This document shows, in pieces, positions 26,505 to 39,610 of a stretch of DNA of 64,000 nt. Under the pieces are notes generated by a model. The model was given only the letters and a program-made list of their open reading frames with translations. It was not told the DNA's origin and searched no databases. The translations under genes were made by a program, and so were the position numbers. Positions within the stretch are counted from its first letter, which is position 1, and each line of letters starts with the position of its first letter. This DNA comes from Phalacrocorax aristotelis (lineage: Eukaryota > Chordata > Aves > Suliformes > Phalacrocoracidae): contig NC_134283.1 of the NCBI RefSeq assembly GCF_949628215.1, positions 7,687,638 through 7,751,637 on the forward strand. The letters are read 5' to 3'.

Positions 26505-29500
26505 CTGGCTTTTTTTCCACCTACTCTGCCACACAGAGGGAGAATTAATGTATGCACACCCTCCACGTTGCTCCAGCAGTGCACTTCCATACACAAAGCA
26601 GCTGAAATGCAGGTCATATATATTTTGCTTCTGCTGGCAGCTACTCACATCCCATCAAAGGCTAATAAGGCATTTTGGATGCTTCATCTCGTTTGTTATC
26701 TTCCTGATGGCATTATCATTCCAGTCAGAAAGGCACTGAATTCAGCCACCTCTGTGATCACCCATCACTTACAGCCATGCTAGCAGGGAAAGCACATCCA
26801 GAATTATGGTCCCCCTGCAACTTCTTCCTCCTGTTGCTGTCAGACTATACCATAGACATATACACCTTTAGAGACTGTGTGTACCGTATTTTTATTGAAA
26901 GAGGTAAATGAAAATTGACAGGGCATCTACTTTTCTTTCTCAGTCCTTGCTGTAAGGGTAGCCTTAGTACACTGGGAAGGGAAATGCTCACCCAGTTATT
27001 TTACATGCTGTGCACACAGTCTGTGTTAAGTAGGCTTCAGTTGACAGCATGAAAACGCTTGGGTTTACACATGGCTAATGCTCCACTACAGTATATGGGC
27101 CTCTTCCTCTGATAGCTTCTTCAGAACTGTGCCCTGGAAGAGCACAATATGACCACTCACAGACTAAAGCTGCCCACTGGAGGTTTGCCATGCCAAGCTT
27201 CAGGCTGTTCTTTTTCAGCCCTGGCATCCATCCTAACTGCACAGCAGGCCTTAAAATAGTGTAGGAATTGGTATCAGTCTTCCTAAGATGCCATACCCAT
27301 GAGATTATTTATTAAAAGATTTATATCTTGTTAATGTTCTCAGAACCACCCACGGGTTGTTGCTTTAGAATCTGTACTTGTAAACTGATGATTAGGAAGT
27401 AACACAAGGGATTTGTTCCAGTGAAGCACTATTTTCTCTTTAATTAATACAGGAATTTCAGGGGAAGACACTCTTATCTCTGTCTGCTTAAGGGGAGAGT
27501 GAATCTTCATCCCAACATCAGTAAACTTTAAAACATATGCGCTGTTTGGTCCGTATGTATTATTTTTGTAAGTGTAGGTAGTCCAGGTAGTTTGTTACTG
27601 GGATTCTTTGCTCCTTGTCCTCAAAGGTGGCAGTGAGCTTCAAAGATGTGGATAAAATAGAACTCAAGGGCAAAAAAAGTGTCTGAGCAAAGAAAAAAGT
27701 TTGTGAGGGTGCGACTCTGTAGTGGACCAGCTAGGTGTTGTGCTGCTTTTACAGGGTGCACTCGCTGTGGGGAAGGGAACTGCTAATTATGTCTCGAGGC
27801 TGATTAGAGAATAGGAGATTACTGCTCTGTGGATCTTGCTGTAAGGTAACAACATGATCATTAGGCACCCTTCACAGCCTAAAACAGCAAGGAGGGGTAT
27901 GGGAAGTACACAAATTCAGGTCAAAGAAGCAAACAGTACAAAGTCCCTAGATAAGTGGAGACTTACAAAAGATGAGCTGATGAGCTAAAGGGGACTCCTG
28001 TGCATTTTTTCATGGTAGACATTTATGAGAAATTAATCTCCACGGGTGCTGCAGTCAATTTTATTACTGAGGCTATAGCTGGACCCCACCACAGCTGTGC
28101 GACATAGCATGCTCTAAGGCCATGTTTTTCCAAACTATTTGGATTAGGAGCCTGGCAGGATTACACAGGAGCTCCCTTTGAAGACCTTGGCAAGGCAGTA
28201 AATGCGTGCCAAATTCTCCTCCGAGACAGAAATCTAATGAGAACTGTACCTATCTTCAGGTGTTTAGTTTACACAGACTAAAGTAAGCTTTTAGCCCTGA
28301 GAAGTTGCTAAGTAACTGACAGCTCAAAGAGATCTGAGGAGACATGTCATGGCTACAGTAAAAGGGACAGAGGATTCAAGTGTTAAGACAAATCAGTCTT
28401 GTGTAATGAAATATGTCTGGTGAACTACATGTTTGGCAGATACTTCTATGTAGTTAGTAAAAGTAAGTGATTTAAACCAAGGTTTTAGAGGTAGTAATGC
28501 TGTGTTCCTCATTTTCTGGGGATCCGACTTGAGACATCTAAGCTGATGTTTCTGGTTTGCAGATGTAGCAATTTCTCTATTGCATTAACATCTGTTCTGA
28601 GTGGAAATGTGCTATACGTTGTAATTGCTTCAAAAAGTCAAGCCTTATGCTTCTTAAACCAGGGAAACAAAACAAGATAGCACATTTGGCAATTATAGAA
28701 GACTCATGAGTCTGATGAGGTGCAGCAGGGAATGCAGGAGGTTTTGCAGTGAAGGAGGGGAACAAAATAAAATACTCAATAGCAGTAGTGAGCTTCGCCT
28801 GTTCCTGTACAAGAGAGTCTGTACCTTAATACATGTATGCATGCCTGCCAGATTAAGACTGCAGAGGCAATTGCAGAGGAAGCCTTAATTCTGGTACCTC
28901 CTGGTTGTTGAATTCTTACTTCATAAACTTAATGACCTTTTGTATATCGGTTTTGGAAGACTTGACATCATTAATTTGCACTGCAGAGCTCCCCGAAGGT
29001 AGAAGCTTGTTACATTAGGCGCTGTGTGAACGTATGAAAGGGATGGTCCCAGACCAAAGAGTTTATCATTTAAATATAACAAAGTACAGGATGAGTGGAT
29101 ATAAAAAGCTTGTGAGAGGTGCTGAAAGAAAAATGTGTCTCTGAGAGATATTATAGTGATATCAAACTCAATTAAACCTAAAATGCAGCAATTAATTAAT
29201 AGTGGTAGAGGATTTGATACATTGTTCAGCCCCAGTTTTGTACTGACACTGAAAAAGTTAAAGATCCTTTAATCATCACAAGACAACATCCCTTTCTATG
29301 GTTATATTTTCTTTAATAAAAGCTATTTGTATCATATTAAAAAAAAAACAAATCGCCTCCCACAAGTTCACTGGAGGCAGGCAGTAATGTACCATAGGGT
29401 GCCTACTACAGGAGGGCTCTGAGCCTGGAGCCACCCAAAAATTCAATAGAACTGTCCTACTAATAGCTTTGAAACCAAAGATTCTTGAGACCTTCTTAAG

Positions 29501-31726
29501 TTTCTCTATGAAATCCTGTCGTGCTTTTCCTGACCAACCAAAACAACGAAGTACAGGTCCGTACAAGTCAAAGAGCTGCAGGGAAATCTGGTGCAAATTG
29601 AAAAACAAAAATTCCGATGTTGGTGGGCTTCTGAGCGGGACTATTCTGGACTCTATGAAAATCTAACAAAGCAACCCCCTAACGTTCATATAGGACATGT
29701 AAACAGAGAGCCATGTCTGCAGCAGTTGGACTGGGTTTCTTCCATGGGGCTGTTATTGCTTTAGCCAGACCACATGCATGACAAACTAAAACATATCTTT
29801 GTCTTTCCTCAGCCTTACTTCTCTCAGAATTAAGTGCAATGTGAAGCTCAGCTTCGGGGAGGTGATGGACAGAACTAAATGCAGGCTGCTTTCTCATGCG
29901 TACTCACCTTTGTTAGCAACAGAGGTAGTAACAATTAATAAAGATTATTTTTACTCCTTTCCCCCTAATCCTTCTTACCTCAGCTTTATGTCTCTTCAGC
30001 AGAAGGTCAGTCTTTTAAAGCATGTTTTAAAATGTGCACCCATAAAAAGAGAAGAGCAAAACCACACAGATCCTGTGCATTCCTCTTGTGTCAAATACAT
30101 ACTCTCTTGCAGAGGTCTGCTTGTCTTGTACTATTCTGTAAGATATCTTTCCATGGAGAAAGTGATATAAAGGTACCCCAGAGGAACAAATGAAGGAACT
30201 AAAATGCTGATCCTGTTCTTCTACAAGACAACTAGTGAAATGGAGCCTTAATTAAGATCCTTAAAAGAGAGCCATACTTAGAGAGTATGGCTTGGGAGGG
30301 GGTAGGTTCTCAGATTCTCATGGATCTACAGAGGAGATCCACATGCTTTGGTGCTGCTTCTCTGACAGCACAGAATAACTGTGGCCTCATGCAATACTCT
30401 CTTGCTACTCTCAAAACCTCACTTTTAAGCAATCCCACTGTCTGGTGCCATTCTGAAGAAAAGTCCTATTAGGCCATAACAGCATCTCATGGTGACCTGT
30501 GAAAGCTCAGGCCTGCAGCAGACTTGCCACAGGCATAGGTTAGACAATTAGTACATCGTGAACATTAAATAATAACAAAACTGAATGTATGTAAAATGCA
30601 GGAATTTCACTTCTCACAGGGTGGAGCATTGCTTGAGGCTTGGTAATACCGAACCCCTGGATGTGGATGTGGTGACTAATATATTTAATGCTCAGCAGTT
30701 CACCTCTGGAACAACTTGAAAATGGAGGTACATTAAGGAAGGGTGTTACACTGCTTTCTTTCACCATCCTCCTCTGTAGGAACATTCCCTTATCCTGAAA
30801 GCCCTGAGTGATCTGTAAGATAAAACAGCTGGCAAATGTGTGTGGAAGAGTAACACACTGCTACTGAAGCTTCTGCAAATACTGGAGATGTGGGAAGTAA
30901 AGGTCCCTCTGCATCTCTCTCTGGCATAGGCAGGAGATCAGTAAAGACAAAGTCGTTGCTTGCAGGCAAGCCATGCTGCAATGAACCAACCTGTATGCTT
31001 TGTACTAAGATTCATTAGGTTTACTGACATTGTGTAATATTCTTAGTGTGGCAGTAAAACACTTCAGTTTTCCAACTTTGCATCCACTGAGGCTTTAAAA
31101 AATCCTGTGAATTTATATCTAGTCATTTGCAGGGACATTTTAATGGAGAAAGAGACATCATTGTAGATTTCTTTACCTCAAACAACAAGGAAGCAGGGTA
31201 CCCAATGGCAACGAACAAAGCCAGAAACGAGAGAAAAATTCTCTAAGGGACCAGGAAAATACAGTTCTGCCTAGAGATAATATTTTTTATTTAAAGCTTT
31301 TATTGTCTAGATTTTCCGACTGAGGCTTCTGCTATGTGAGAATGGGCTGCATATTGTGTATGTTTGGCTTTTGCTGTTGTTTTCCCAGGGATGTTTGGCG
31401 TCCTAAAGGAATATACAAACTACAGATGGTGCCCAAAGCAAGGAAATGTGGAATGTAGCTTGGAGTGTGACACAAATGGAGTGCCTGAAAGCCTCCTTGT
31501 CTGCTATTGCAGGCCAGGGGAGCAATACAGAGTAGAAAAACTCTTTGCTCCTATTATGTTATATCAAACTGTTTGCCGAAAGACTGTTCTTTTTCCTTTT
31601 CTTTCTCTCCATCACCCACCCAAAAATCTAAACATTTATAAGCCCGGTGTGAATAGGGAAATGTGTGGTACATTCTTGTCTTGCCTGATGGGACAATGTC
31701 TGTGCAATGGGGGATTGCTGAGGTAA

Positions 31727-34700
31727 TATTTTATTGACCCTGAGTAATTCTGGGAGCTTACTGTATAAAGTTCCAATGAACTGTATTGTGTAAAAACTAT
31801 GCTTAATTTAATATCTAATTTCATTAACTTTTGTATTCCCTGTGCTGAAGAATGCTAACATGGAAAGACACTTCCGAGGTAATAGCCAACGCATTTTATG
31901 GGATAAACTTGCTCTCCAGTAGCTTAAGATGGTTTTAGACAATTATTTTGGGGTTGGATTTATGAATTTTTACATACAATTAGAGCTCACTTTTAAGCAG
32001 CAAAAGCAAATTAAAAAATAGTGGTTTCTCATGTTGTTAAAGAAAATTAAGGGTTACTGTATCATCTTAGGGATTTATTCAGTTTTTGCTTTTGCTTTCA
32101 TTTGTGAGAAAAAAAAGTGTGCTCTCTAAATGAAGACATCATCATTCCAGTAAGTAAAGGGGGACTAGTTCTTGCTGTCTGCAGTCCCATACTGAGGCAT
32201 GTACTAACTCTTCTGTGCTAAGTTTGTTTACACCATGCAACAAAACAAGCACAGCTCATTGAAATATAAATGCCTTATCTTGTAAAAAATACTGAGATTG
32301 TGCAGAAAAGAAATCCTTTGGATCAAGATGGAAACATAGGCTGTTAATTATTTTGAAGAAACTGAATTCTGAAAAAGACAAGCGTTTTCTTCAAAAGTTG
32401 TTTCAAAATTTTAAATAAAATCAAATCTTTCTAAGGTGAGGCATATCCAAATGTGACATTCAGACCCTTTAAAACACAGTTTCTATTTCATTAAAGAATT
32501 TGTTGGAATGGACAAAATAGCCCCCTAGGTATCGTCACAAACCCTCTTTCAGAACCCTTCGACCTAAAACCATATAGCCTATACCATTATGCAAGATGCC
32601 AGCTTATTTTTTCTTCATCATCTGCAGGGGCAGTAGGTCATGGCTAAAAAAGGTCAAACAGGGCACGTGATGTGATCCAAGCATAAAGATTTTTTAAAAT
32701 GTATATATTCAACTTCAGAAGAAGTTGAAGCTGTGTAATATTGCTGGTGTATGATTTAACACCTATGTTTTAGCAATACAATGAAAGAGGAACCGAGTGA
32801 TTTAAGTGCAGTCAGAACATGAGGTTGCTGATGTAGCATTGACATTCGCATATCTTGAAGATGTACAACTTCTGGAATACAAGTAATCAAATTTGCTAGA
32901 TAATTTAATTCAGATGTTTTGTGGTTACTGGAAAACAAACAAAGACCACAAACTGAGAGAGAGGCCTCTAATGATTTATTAGGAAAACTTTCAGCCTACA
33001 TAAGTGGTCCTATAAAATTGACTTAATAACTGAGATACGGAACACAGTAAAACCAGACATTTTTGTCTTAAGGTTCAGTGTAACCATATCCTATAGCAAC
33101 ATTCTGAAAACTCAAGCAGATGTTCTTTAAATAAATTGTTTCATGAAACATGCTGCTTTTTTCTTTTGAGAGGAAATGTCCTTTTGGTTGGGCTGTAATG
33201 GAGATACTCTACTGACTTCAGTGGATGGCAGAAAGAAATCTATAACCATATTGATTAAAGCAGACATTTTTAGTTCAAAAGCAGTAATAATAATAGATCT
33301 GAAGACCTTAGCGAGATGAAAATTTTTTCCTTGGTAAAGCTCCGTAGCTGTAACTGCAAGAACAGTGAAATGTTTGTTCTTTCTTCAGGGCGATGTGATG
33401 CGCTGATCCCAAACTGCAGTCAGCGTGCCATGACACCCGGCTGCAAGGTGAGTCAGAGAAACACCAGAGTGTGCGTTCTGAGTGTCCTCCCGCTGCTAAC
33501 ACAGAGTGGGTTCTCTGATGGATAGTTCCATAGGCTTGTCCTGGTACCACAGATGGAAAGAAGGAGACTTGATTCTCTGGATGATATCAGGGTACCATGT
33601 TACAGCAAGGGAATATGTACAAGCCTAATCTCACAAGTGTGTGAATGAACAGAAAAGACCTCTACTGATTTCAGTGGCCTCTGGTAGTTTGCTAAAGGGT
33701 CAATGTTCTTTAAAACTGAGTAAAGGCTATAGAAGACTGTAGCCCAGGTGAAGAGAATGATGTAATATTGACAACAGTTCCCTTAGTAAAGGAGCTTTTC
33801 TTTCCATGACAGTTAAGGGGACAACTCTATTTTACAGTAAGAGTTTCAGGAACAGGCTGTTAGAATTTTTTATATGCATATAGGTTCAACAGTAGATCCA
33901 CTCAACACCCTTCCTTGCCTCCAGTGTATTTTGAAAATCCTCCTTTGCGGGAGGGTGAATTTCAGGCTATGTCAGCCAGCTGGGTAGGTAGTAAATTTTC
34001 AAAAGCCTTGTTTCTTTTTTTACTCAAAAAGTGAAATTTTCAAAATGTTGTATGCAAAACCTAAAGCTGAAAAGTAGCCTGGGCAAAGCTCTTGGATTTT
34101 AATGAGGATTTTGGTTTAAGAAATTAATCAGCTCTTCAGATCCTTAAAGATTGTAGCATGCTGAGATGAACAACTAATTATTTAAGCAACTGCATCTCTC
34201 TCAACTGATTTGTTCGCTACCCTAATGTTCAACTCTCTTGAGAAAGACTCTTCTGTGACATCTTTTGGGAATGAACTGTCTTCTGGGTGTATGCATGTGA
34301 CAGTGTTGTGATCATACAGTGGAATAGATGGTAATATTAATCTGTATTATTAAATGATCCACTGCTAGGCTGGAAATATGAGGAATACTTAATTTACTCA
34401 TCAAAAGATGATATTCACAATTATTATTAACCAGACTGTAAATATGAATAATTTGGTGTCAGGTTCTCTGTAAAAAAGACGTGATATTTATCACTAAGAA
34501 AACTCACTGTGCTGATGTATATAAGAAAGTGACAGATAACAGCTATGTTATCGGAAGTGGATTTTCCCTGTACAATAACAGCAACTTAATTAGTACTTAA
34601 AACATACAGGACTACAGATCTCATTTTTCACTGTACACTACTGTTTATAATAGCTATCTGCACATGCCCCCAGGTACACCTCTATATCCTCTTCATGTAT

Positions 34701-37700
34701 TAGTCCTTAAGCTGACTGTCAGTTCTTGCTGAAAATTTCTTTTGACATTGGGACTTTTTGTCTGTAAGTGTGCAAATTTCCATTTGTTTCTGGTTACTAA
34801 AAAAGCACAAAGATGGCTTAGAGCTCTGACCTATTTTGTATAGAGGCTGAAATCAAGTATAGCAGTAGAAAAACATTTTATACCCTTCTTTGATTGAAAC
34901 ACAGTAGGTGCAGTTACAGAACAGCAGACACAGCATGTTGAAATTATTTTCTCTGACATTTGGTATTACCAGCTTTTGAAGCAGGTGAAGTCCACTCTGG
35001 TGCCAAAGGCGATGAAACTCCCGTTTCTCTGCATGAACTGGTTCTGTGTGGAAAGCACCAGTGTAACAGCCTTACAAGAGGGTCAGTACATTATTTTGGC
35101 CTGGCAAAGCAAAGGAATTCATGGCACCAAGCAGTAGTGTGGTTGGACTGGAGAGAAGACCACACATAGGGTGTGTGAACACACAGATTAATTGGCCTTA
35201 AATATTGTGTATGGGGCACAAAGAGGCTGTGGTTAAAATTCCCAGTGTGTTGGTTCACGTAATATCTCTGACTGGGAACATGGGGCTGTAGTGTTCAAGA
35301 AGTTTTGCCTGCACCTTCTTTTTATTATTGCGATGTAGTCTCCAGTTTGCTTCTGCTTAATAAGATTTCCCTCTATATCTCCAGTTGGACTGAACAAGCT
35401 AAAACTTTTTGCCATTTACCAAAATAACAATTTTTTAATTGACATTCATTTCTGCCTCAGGGTATTTTATATTTGGTAACTGATAGTTCTAGTTTTCAGC
35501 TCTAGGAAACCTGTTCCATGATGAGCCCCATGTCTGTGATGTAGGAGCATGGCATGAATATGAAAATAGAGAATTTCACTGGAAACAACTGTTACCATAG
35601 ATGTAAAATGATGTAAATAAATTGCCATCAGGCTCTAAGGCTGCCTCTGGCAAACTGTTGGAAATATGGCAAGAAACAATCATCTATCAAACTCTGAATT
35701 CTTATAATGAAGGCACTTCATAAAAGTATTGGTATTTGCTTTTTACTTGAGAGATGAATAGAAATTACTTGCTTGAGTTCATCAGGAATGCATGTTATAA
35801 ATGACGTACGAAACACCTGCATCTGTGTTCATTTCTGTAGTCGTATATATTTTAGTGGAGCTATTCATAAATGGAGCCTTTTCTAGAAGAAAAAATTTCC
35901 ACAGATCCTTTTTTTTAAAGTAGATGCAGTAATTCAAGTGAAGGGAATTTCAAAGACACCCCCAATTCTTGTATTTGATCTTTTGAAAATAACTTATGAG
36001 AAAAAGTTCAGAAAGCTCAAAAGCCCCTAAAATACTTTCCTCTAGAAACAATTCAGACTGTTTGGGGGAGTTGTTTGTTTAATCGTCAGCATCAGACATC
36101 TCTTTTATGCGTTTGGCAAATCATTGCCATTTTTTTTTTCATTTTGGTTTGATTAATTAGACCACAATGAAGACATTGGAATAAGATGGACTGGTTACTT
36201 CTTCCTTTGTTTGAAAAATAAACATTTGGTTTGAGATCACATTTTTCCACTTGAGTGCATGAGAATATACTTTCATGGGGCTTGATTTTTGAAGATCTAT
36301 TTGCAAAATGTCAAGCATGTTTCTGTTTAACTTTCTTTATTTGCAGTTGTGATTTCTTTTTTATTAATCTATAGTATTTGAACCATGTTCATATTCTTTG
36401 GAATATGCTGTTTAGCAACTTTCAACTATTGAGCCCGCTGTTAATAGGACAATGAGAAACTTGTCAAATTCATGGGGAAAAAGAGGGAAAAAACATATGA
36501 TTTTTTTCAGCAATTTTAAATCTTTCCATCTCATGACACACAACTTGTACAATCATTAGAGAGTTCTGTGACATAACCATGTGAAATTATGAAAATATAT
36601 GGGGTGAGAGTATTACAAAGTGATGACAGCTGATTCCTAATTTCGTCATTCATTATATTTCTTGTCTTTATGAACAGCTTGAGATAAGCTGATTTTTGTG
36701 GTTCATATATTCATAGTTAACATGTTGCTATATTTCTTGAGACATATGTACTCTGCAAAATATTTTAACCAGTGGAAGCGCCTGTCTGAGCTAAATAAAA
36801 TAAGGATAATTTAGGACATGCTGAACCCATGTAGAAATCCCCCTTCCCCCTCTTCTGCCTCTGCATAAGGAATGAGCCGTGAGTCAAACCAGGAAAACAA
36901 GTTTGACCATGCTCCATTTGCAAGCCTACTGTATAAAATGGAGAAAGATGGAGTGAAATAAGGAAAAAACCCAGCTACAAACAAAAGTTTAGTTTGTTTA
37001 CCTGTTTTGTCTGGTCTGTGAGTCAGGCTAATTTAACACTGTAATTTAAAGAGCCAGAGAGGAAGAAAAGGAAAAGCCTCACCAGTGTCCTTTGACATGA
37101 CATTTGCACTCCTCATTAAAGTAACAACTTTAATATTTGTTGGTAATCAAAGTAAGAAGTAGTTCTCCAAAGCCTCATTTTAAAATGCTATCTGCTTGCT
37201 AGATTACACCTTATTATTGAATGATAACCTATGATCAAGTACTGAAATAGCAGTTGAGAATGGGCCTCAAGTCAGTTCTCCATTGTTAGCATGTTCTATT
37301 TTAAGATTTTTATGTGTTTTATGGTAAGTAGCAAGTGTTTCCACATTAACATTTAAATACTTAACTTTCTGTCTCTGTAGTCCAATCTTATTCTTATAGC
37401 CTTCAGCCTTTCATGACATTACAGTTATCTGATAAATGCACAGTTCTCTGTTTCCTTTGAAGTAGTGAATTATTATGCAGTATGGACTAGATTATCCAGA
37501 TTATCCTCCATGCAACACACGTCATGAGATTCTGAAGAGGTCGGGCACACAATCTGCATCAAGCTGCAAGGTCTGGTTTAGTACTTGCTCCAAGATTATG
37601 GAACTGAATTTTCCTTGCCCAGTTTTAAGAAGTATCTCTAGCCACAGGCACCTGAAGGCTAGGATCTTCACAACAAGCAGCATTTAAATTGTTTTCTCTT

Positions 37701-38700
37701 AAGAGTAGTTTCATCATCTAAAAGCAAAAATTCTCCCTGCTCTAAGAATAGTCAGTCAGTACTAAAAGGAAGTTCCAAATTCCAAAATTTGGCTTTTTAG
37801 GTCCAGGATTTGATGCTTACTATCAACTTTAGTGATGGTATTAATGAGGACGTAATGTCCCAAGTTTCTTGAAATCGTGTGGTTGTTTAAGGATATTACC
37901 CTTCATCTAAAAAAAGAAGTTTCAATAATGTGGTTGTAAAAGAAAGGCTGAAATCTACAAAAACCTAAAGCAAATAACCTGTGCACAGCTGACTTCTGCT
38001 GCATAAACACTCAGGCAAACATGAGTACATAATGATTTAATGACTTGTACATTTCTCTCCTGATTTTTAAGACGGCTCTCATGCATCTGATCTGATGTGA
38101 GATGGAAGAGTTAGCACTGGAATGGTGCCTCAGCCTTCCCTGCATTCTGGTGACATGGATATCTGGATTGTGAGAGGTGGTCTAAATCTGTTAATAAGTA
38201 TTCTCAGGACTACATATGAGTGAAACGTACTTGCATCTATACTCAAGAGTACAAAAATCCAGACAGTGTGAAAATTTATGTTTCCTATAACATCTCAAAA
38301 CCAAATATTCTAAAATAAAGGAACAACAACAAAAAAGGAAGATATTTTATCAGCTAGAAGTCTAAATGAAGAGGACAGTTGTCTGAAGATTTATGAACCC
38401 ATAATTCTGCATGGTTCCTGTTACTTTTTTCCTCATAGGGCATCATCAAACTCTGTGATACTCACAGGGGTTGCAGTGAAAACAGTTTTGAAGCAAACAG
38501 CAATACATCCACTGCTCTCCTCAATCTCGTGTTCGGGGAAAATATTCTGTCTACATTGTGCATAACTCTTCAGGTTTCCTTAATGGATACCTCCAGCAGA
38601 CTGATCTTCTGTTCTTGTGCTGGACAAGTGTTGAGAAGCTTATGGTCCATGCCCAGTTCATAACTTTTTCCACTCCACAGAGAGTCAGATGGTGCCCTTA
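31727..38700. other. Non-coding AT-rich DNA, nothing recognised
   Basis: No exon, RNA gene, repeat family or long tandem repeat was recognised on either strand. Short open frames are consistent with chance. Confidence 0.55.
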
Positions 38701-38719
38701 GGAAATGTGTGATTCAGTC

Positions 38720-39200
38720 ATTCCAATTCTCTTTTAATTATTAATTTCTACTCTTCATTTATATTTCATTGAACTGCAGAAAATCTCCAGTCATCACAGT
38801 GCCACTTCCATCTCTTAACAGCCTGAAATATTTATTAAACTCATTAAGCTCCAGTCTCAGTAGCTAATTACAACAAACGTATGTTTATAGAAACAAATCT
38901 AGCCATGGAGATTAAATTTAAATGAGTGCTAAAAACTTGCCTTTGGAGATTTTTGTTTTTCCTCTTTTTAATTTGTCATGCTGATTTGTAAAGCTTCCTA
39001 GTTATTCTGGTAACATCAGCACTGTTGATAATAACAGACACTGTTTGTCTTGGAGAAGTGCCAGTATTCTAAGTACATATCTAATTTGTCCAGACAGATT
39101 TAAAGTCTCTTGAATTTAAATTATAAGTTTAACCTGAAGAGTTACAACAGCTAATTACAGATTAAAATTTGGAATGAGAATTTTTTTAAACAAAATGAAC
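38720..39200. promoter_or_regulatory. Candidate conserved-type AT-rich element (three TAATTA cores)
   Basis: TAATTA homeodomain cores occur at 38735-38740, 38865-38870 and 39152-39157 within sequence free of simple repeats. It resembles gene-desert enhancer sequence. This is inference from motif density only. Confidence 0.2.
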
Positions 39201-39309
39201 TACCAGAATTCTTTGAAGTTAAGGGCACTGAACAAATTCTACCCCTTTTTGTATAATGAATGTCACCCACCCACATATTCAAGCAGGGCTCTCAGAGGAT
39301 TGAGCATGT

Positions 39310-39357
39310 GGACTTGATGGTATTTAAAGGTTTCAACAGACATTGTATAGCTGATTT
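39310..39357 (+). mobile_element. CR1 LINE 3'-terminal fragment, diverged
   Basis: The words GACTTGATGGTATTTAAAGG, then TTTCAACAGACATTGTATAG, resemble the CR1 3' end. There, a GATGATCTTTAAAGG-type stretch is followed by a C-rich spacer, CAAC and an ATTCTATGATTC tail. The fragment is about 50 bp and old. It supports an avian or reptilian origin for the window but is not decisive. Confidence 0.5.
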
Positions 39358-39550
39358 TGAGGCAACTGCTAGACCTAAACCTGTGTGTGTCTAATTATTG
39401 GGGTAGAAAAAGACTTTGCCATTGCTGGAGGCTCTTCTGGAGTCCTGTCCAAGTTAGACCCCGTCTGAAGCATCCTCTGGAGGACCATCTTCCTCTCCAG
39501 GAGCTATAGATAGGCTACTGGGATGAGCTCTTTAGGCTGTGGTAGGTGGC

Positions 39551-39610
39551 ATTCTAAAGTAGTCTTCAGTCTTAGGGGGTGTTCTAGAGTAGTCTTCAGT
39601 CTTGCACTGT
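39551..39610 (+). repeat. Two-copy 30-bp tandem duplication
   Basis: The shared core TTCTARAGTAGTCTTCAGTC appears twice with a 30-base period. The tails of the two units have diverged. Confidence 0.85.

Larger units (their letters stand above)
24559..31380. other. Non-coding DNA with short tandem duplications
   Basis: No supported gene. It holds a 15-bp duplication (24753-24782), a 14-bp duplication (26477-26504) and a poly(A)-signal plus A10 configuration (29315-29348). Open frames such as 29799-30170 (TTG start) were judged spurious. Confidence 0.6.

Noticed and set aside
29276..29608. 110-codon minus-strand open frame
   Set aside because: It begins with TTG, no protein family is recognised and the region carries an A-rich run. 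Chance is the simplest explanation.
29799..30170. 123-codon plus-strand open frame
   Set aside because: TTG start, no recognisable domain and no splice support.
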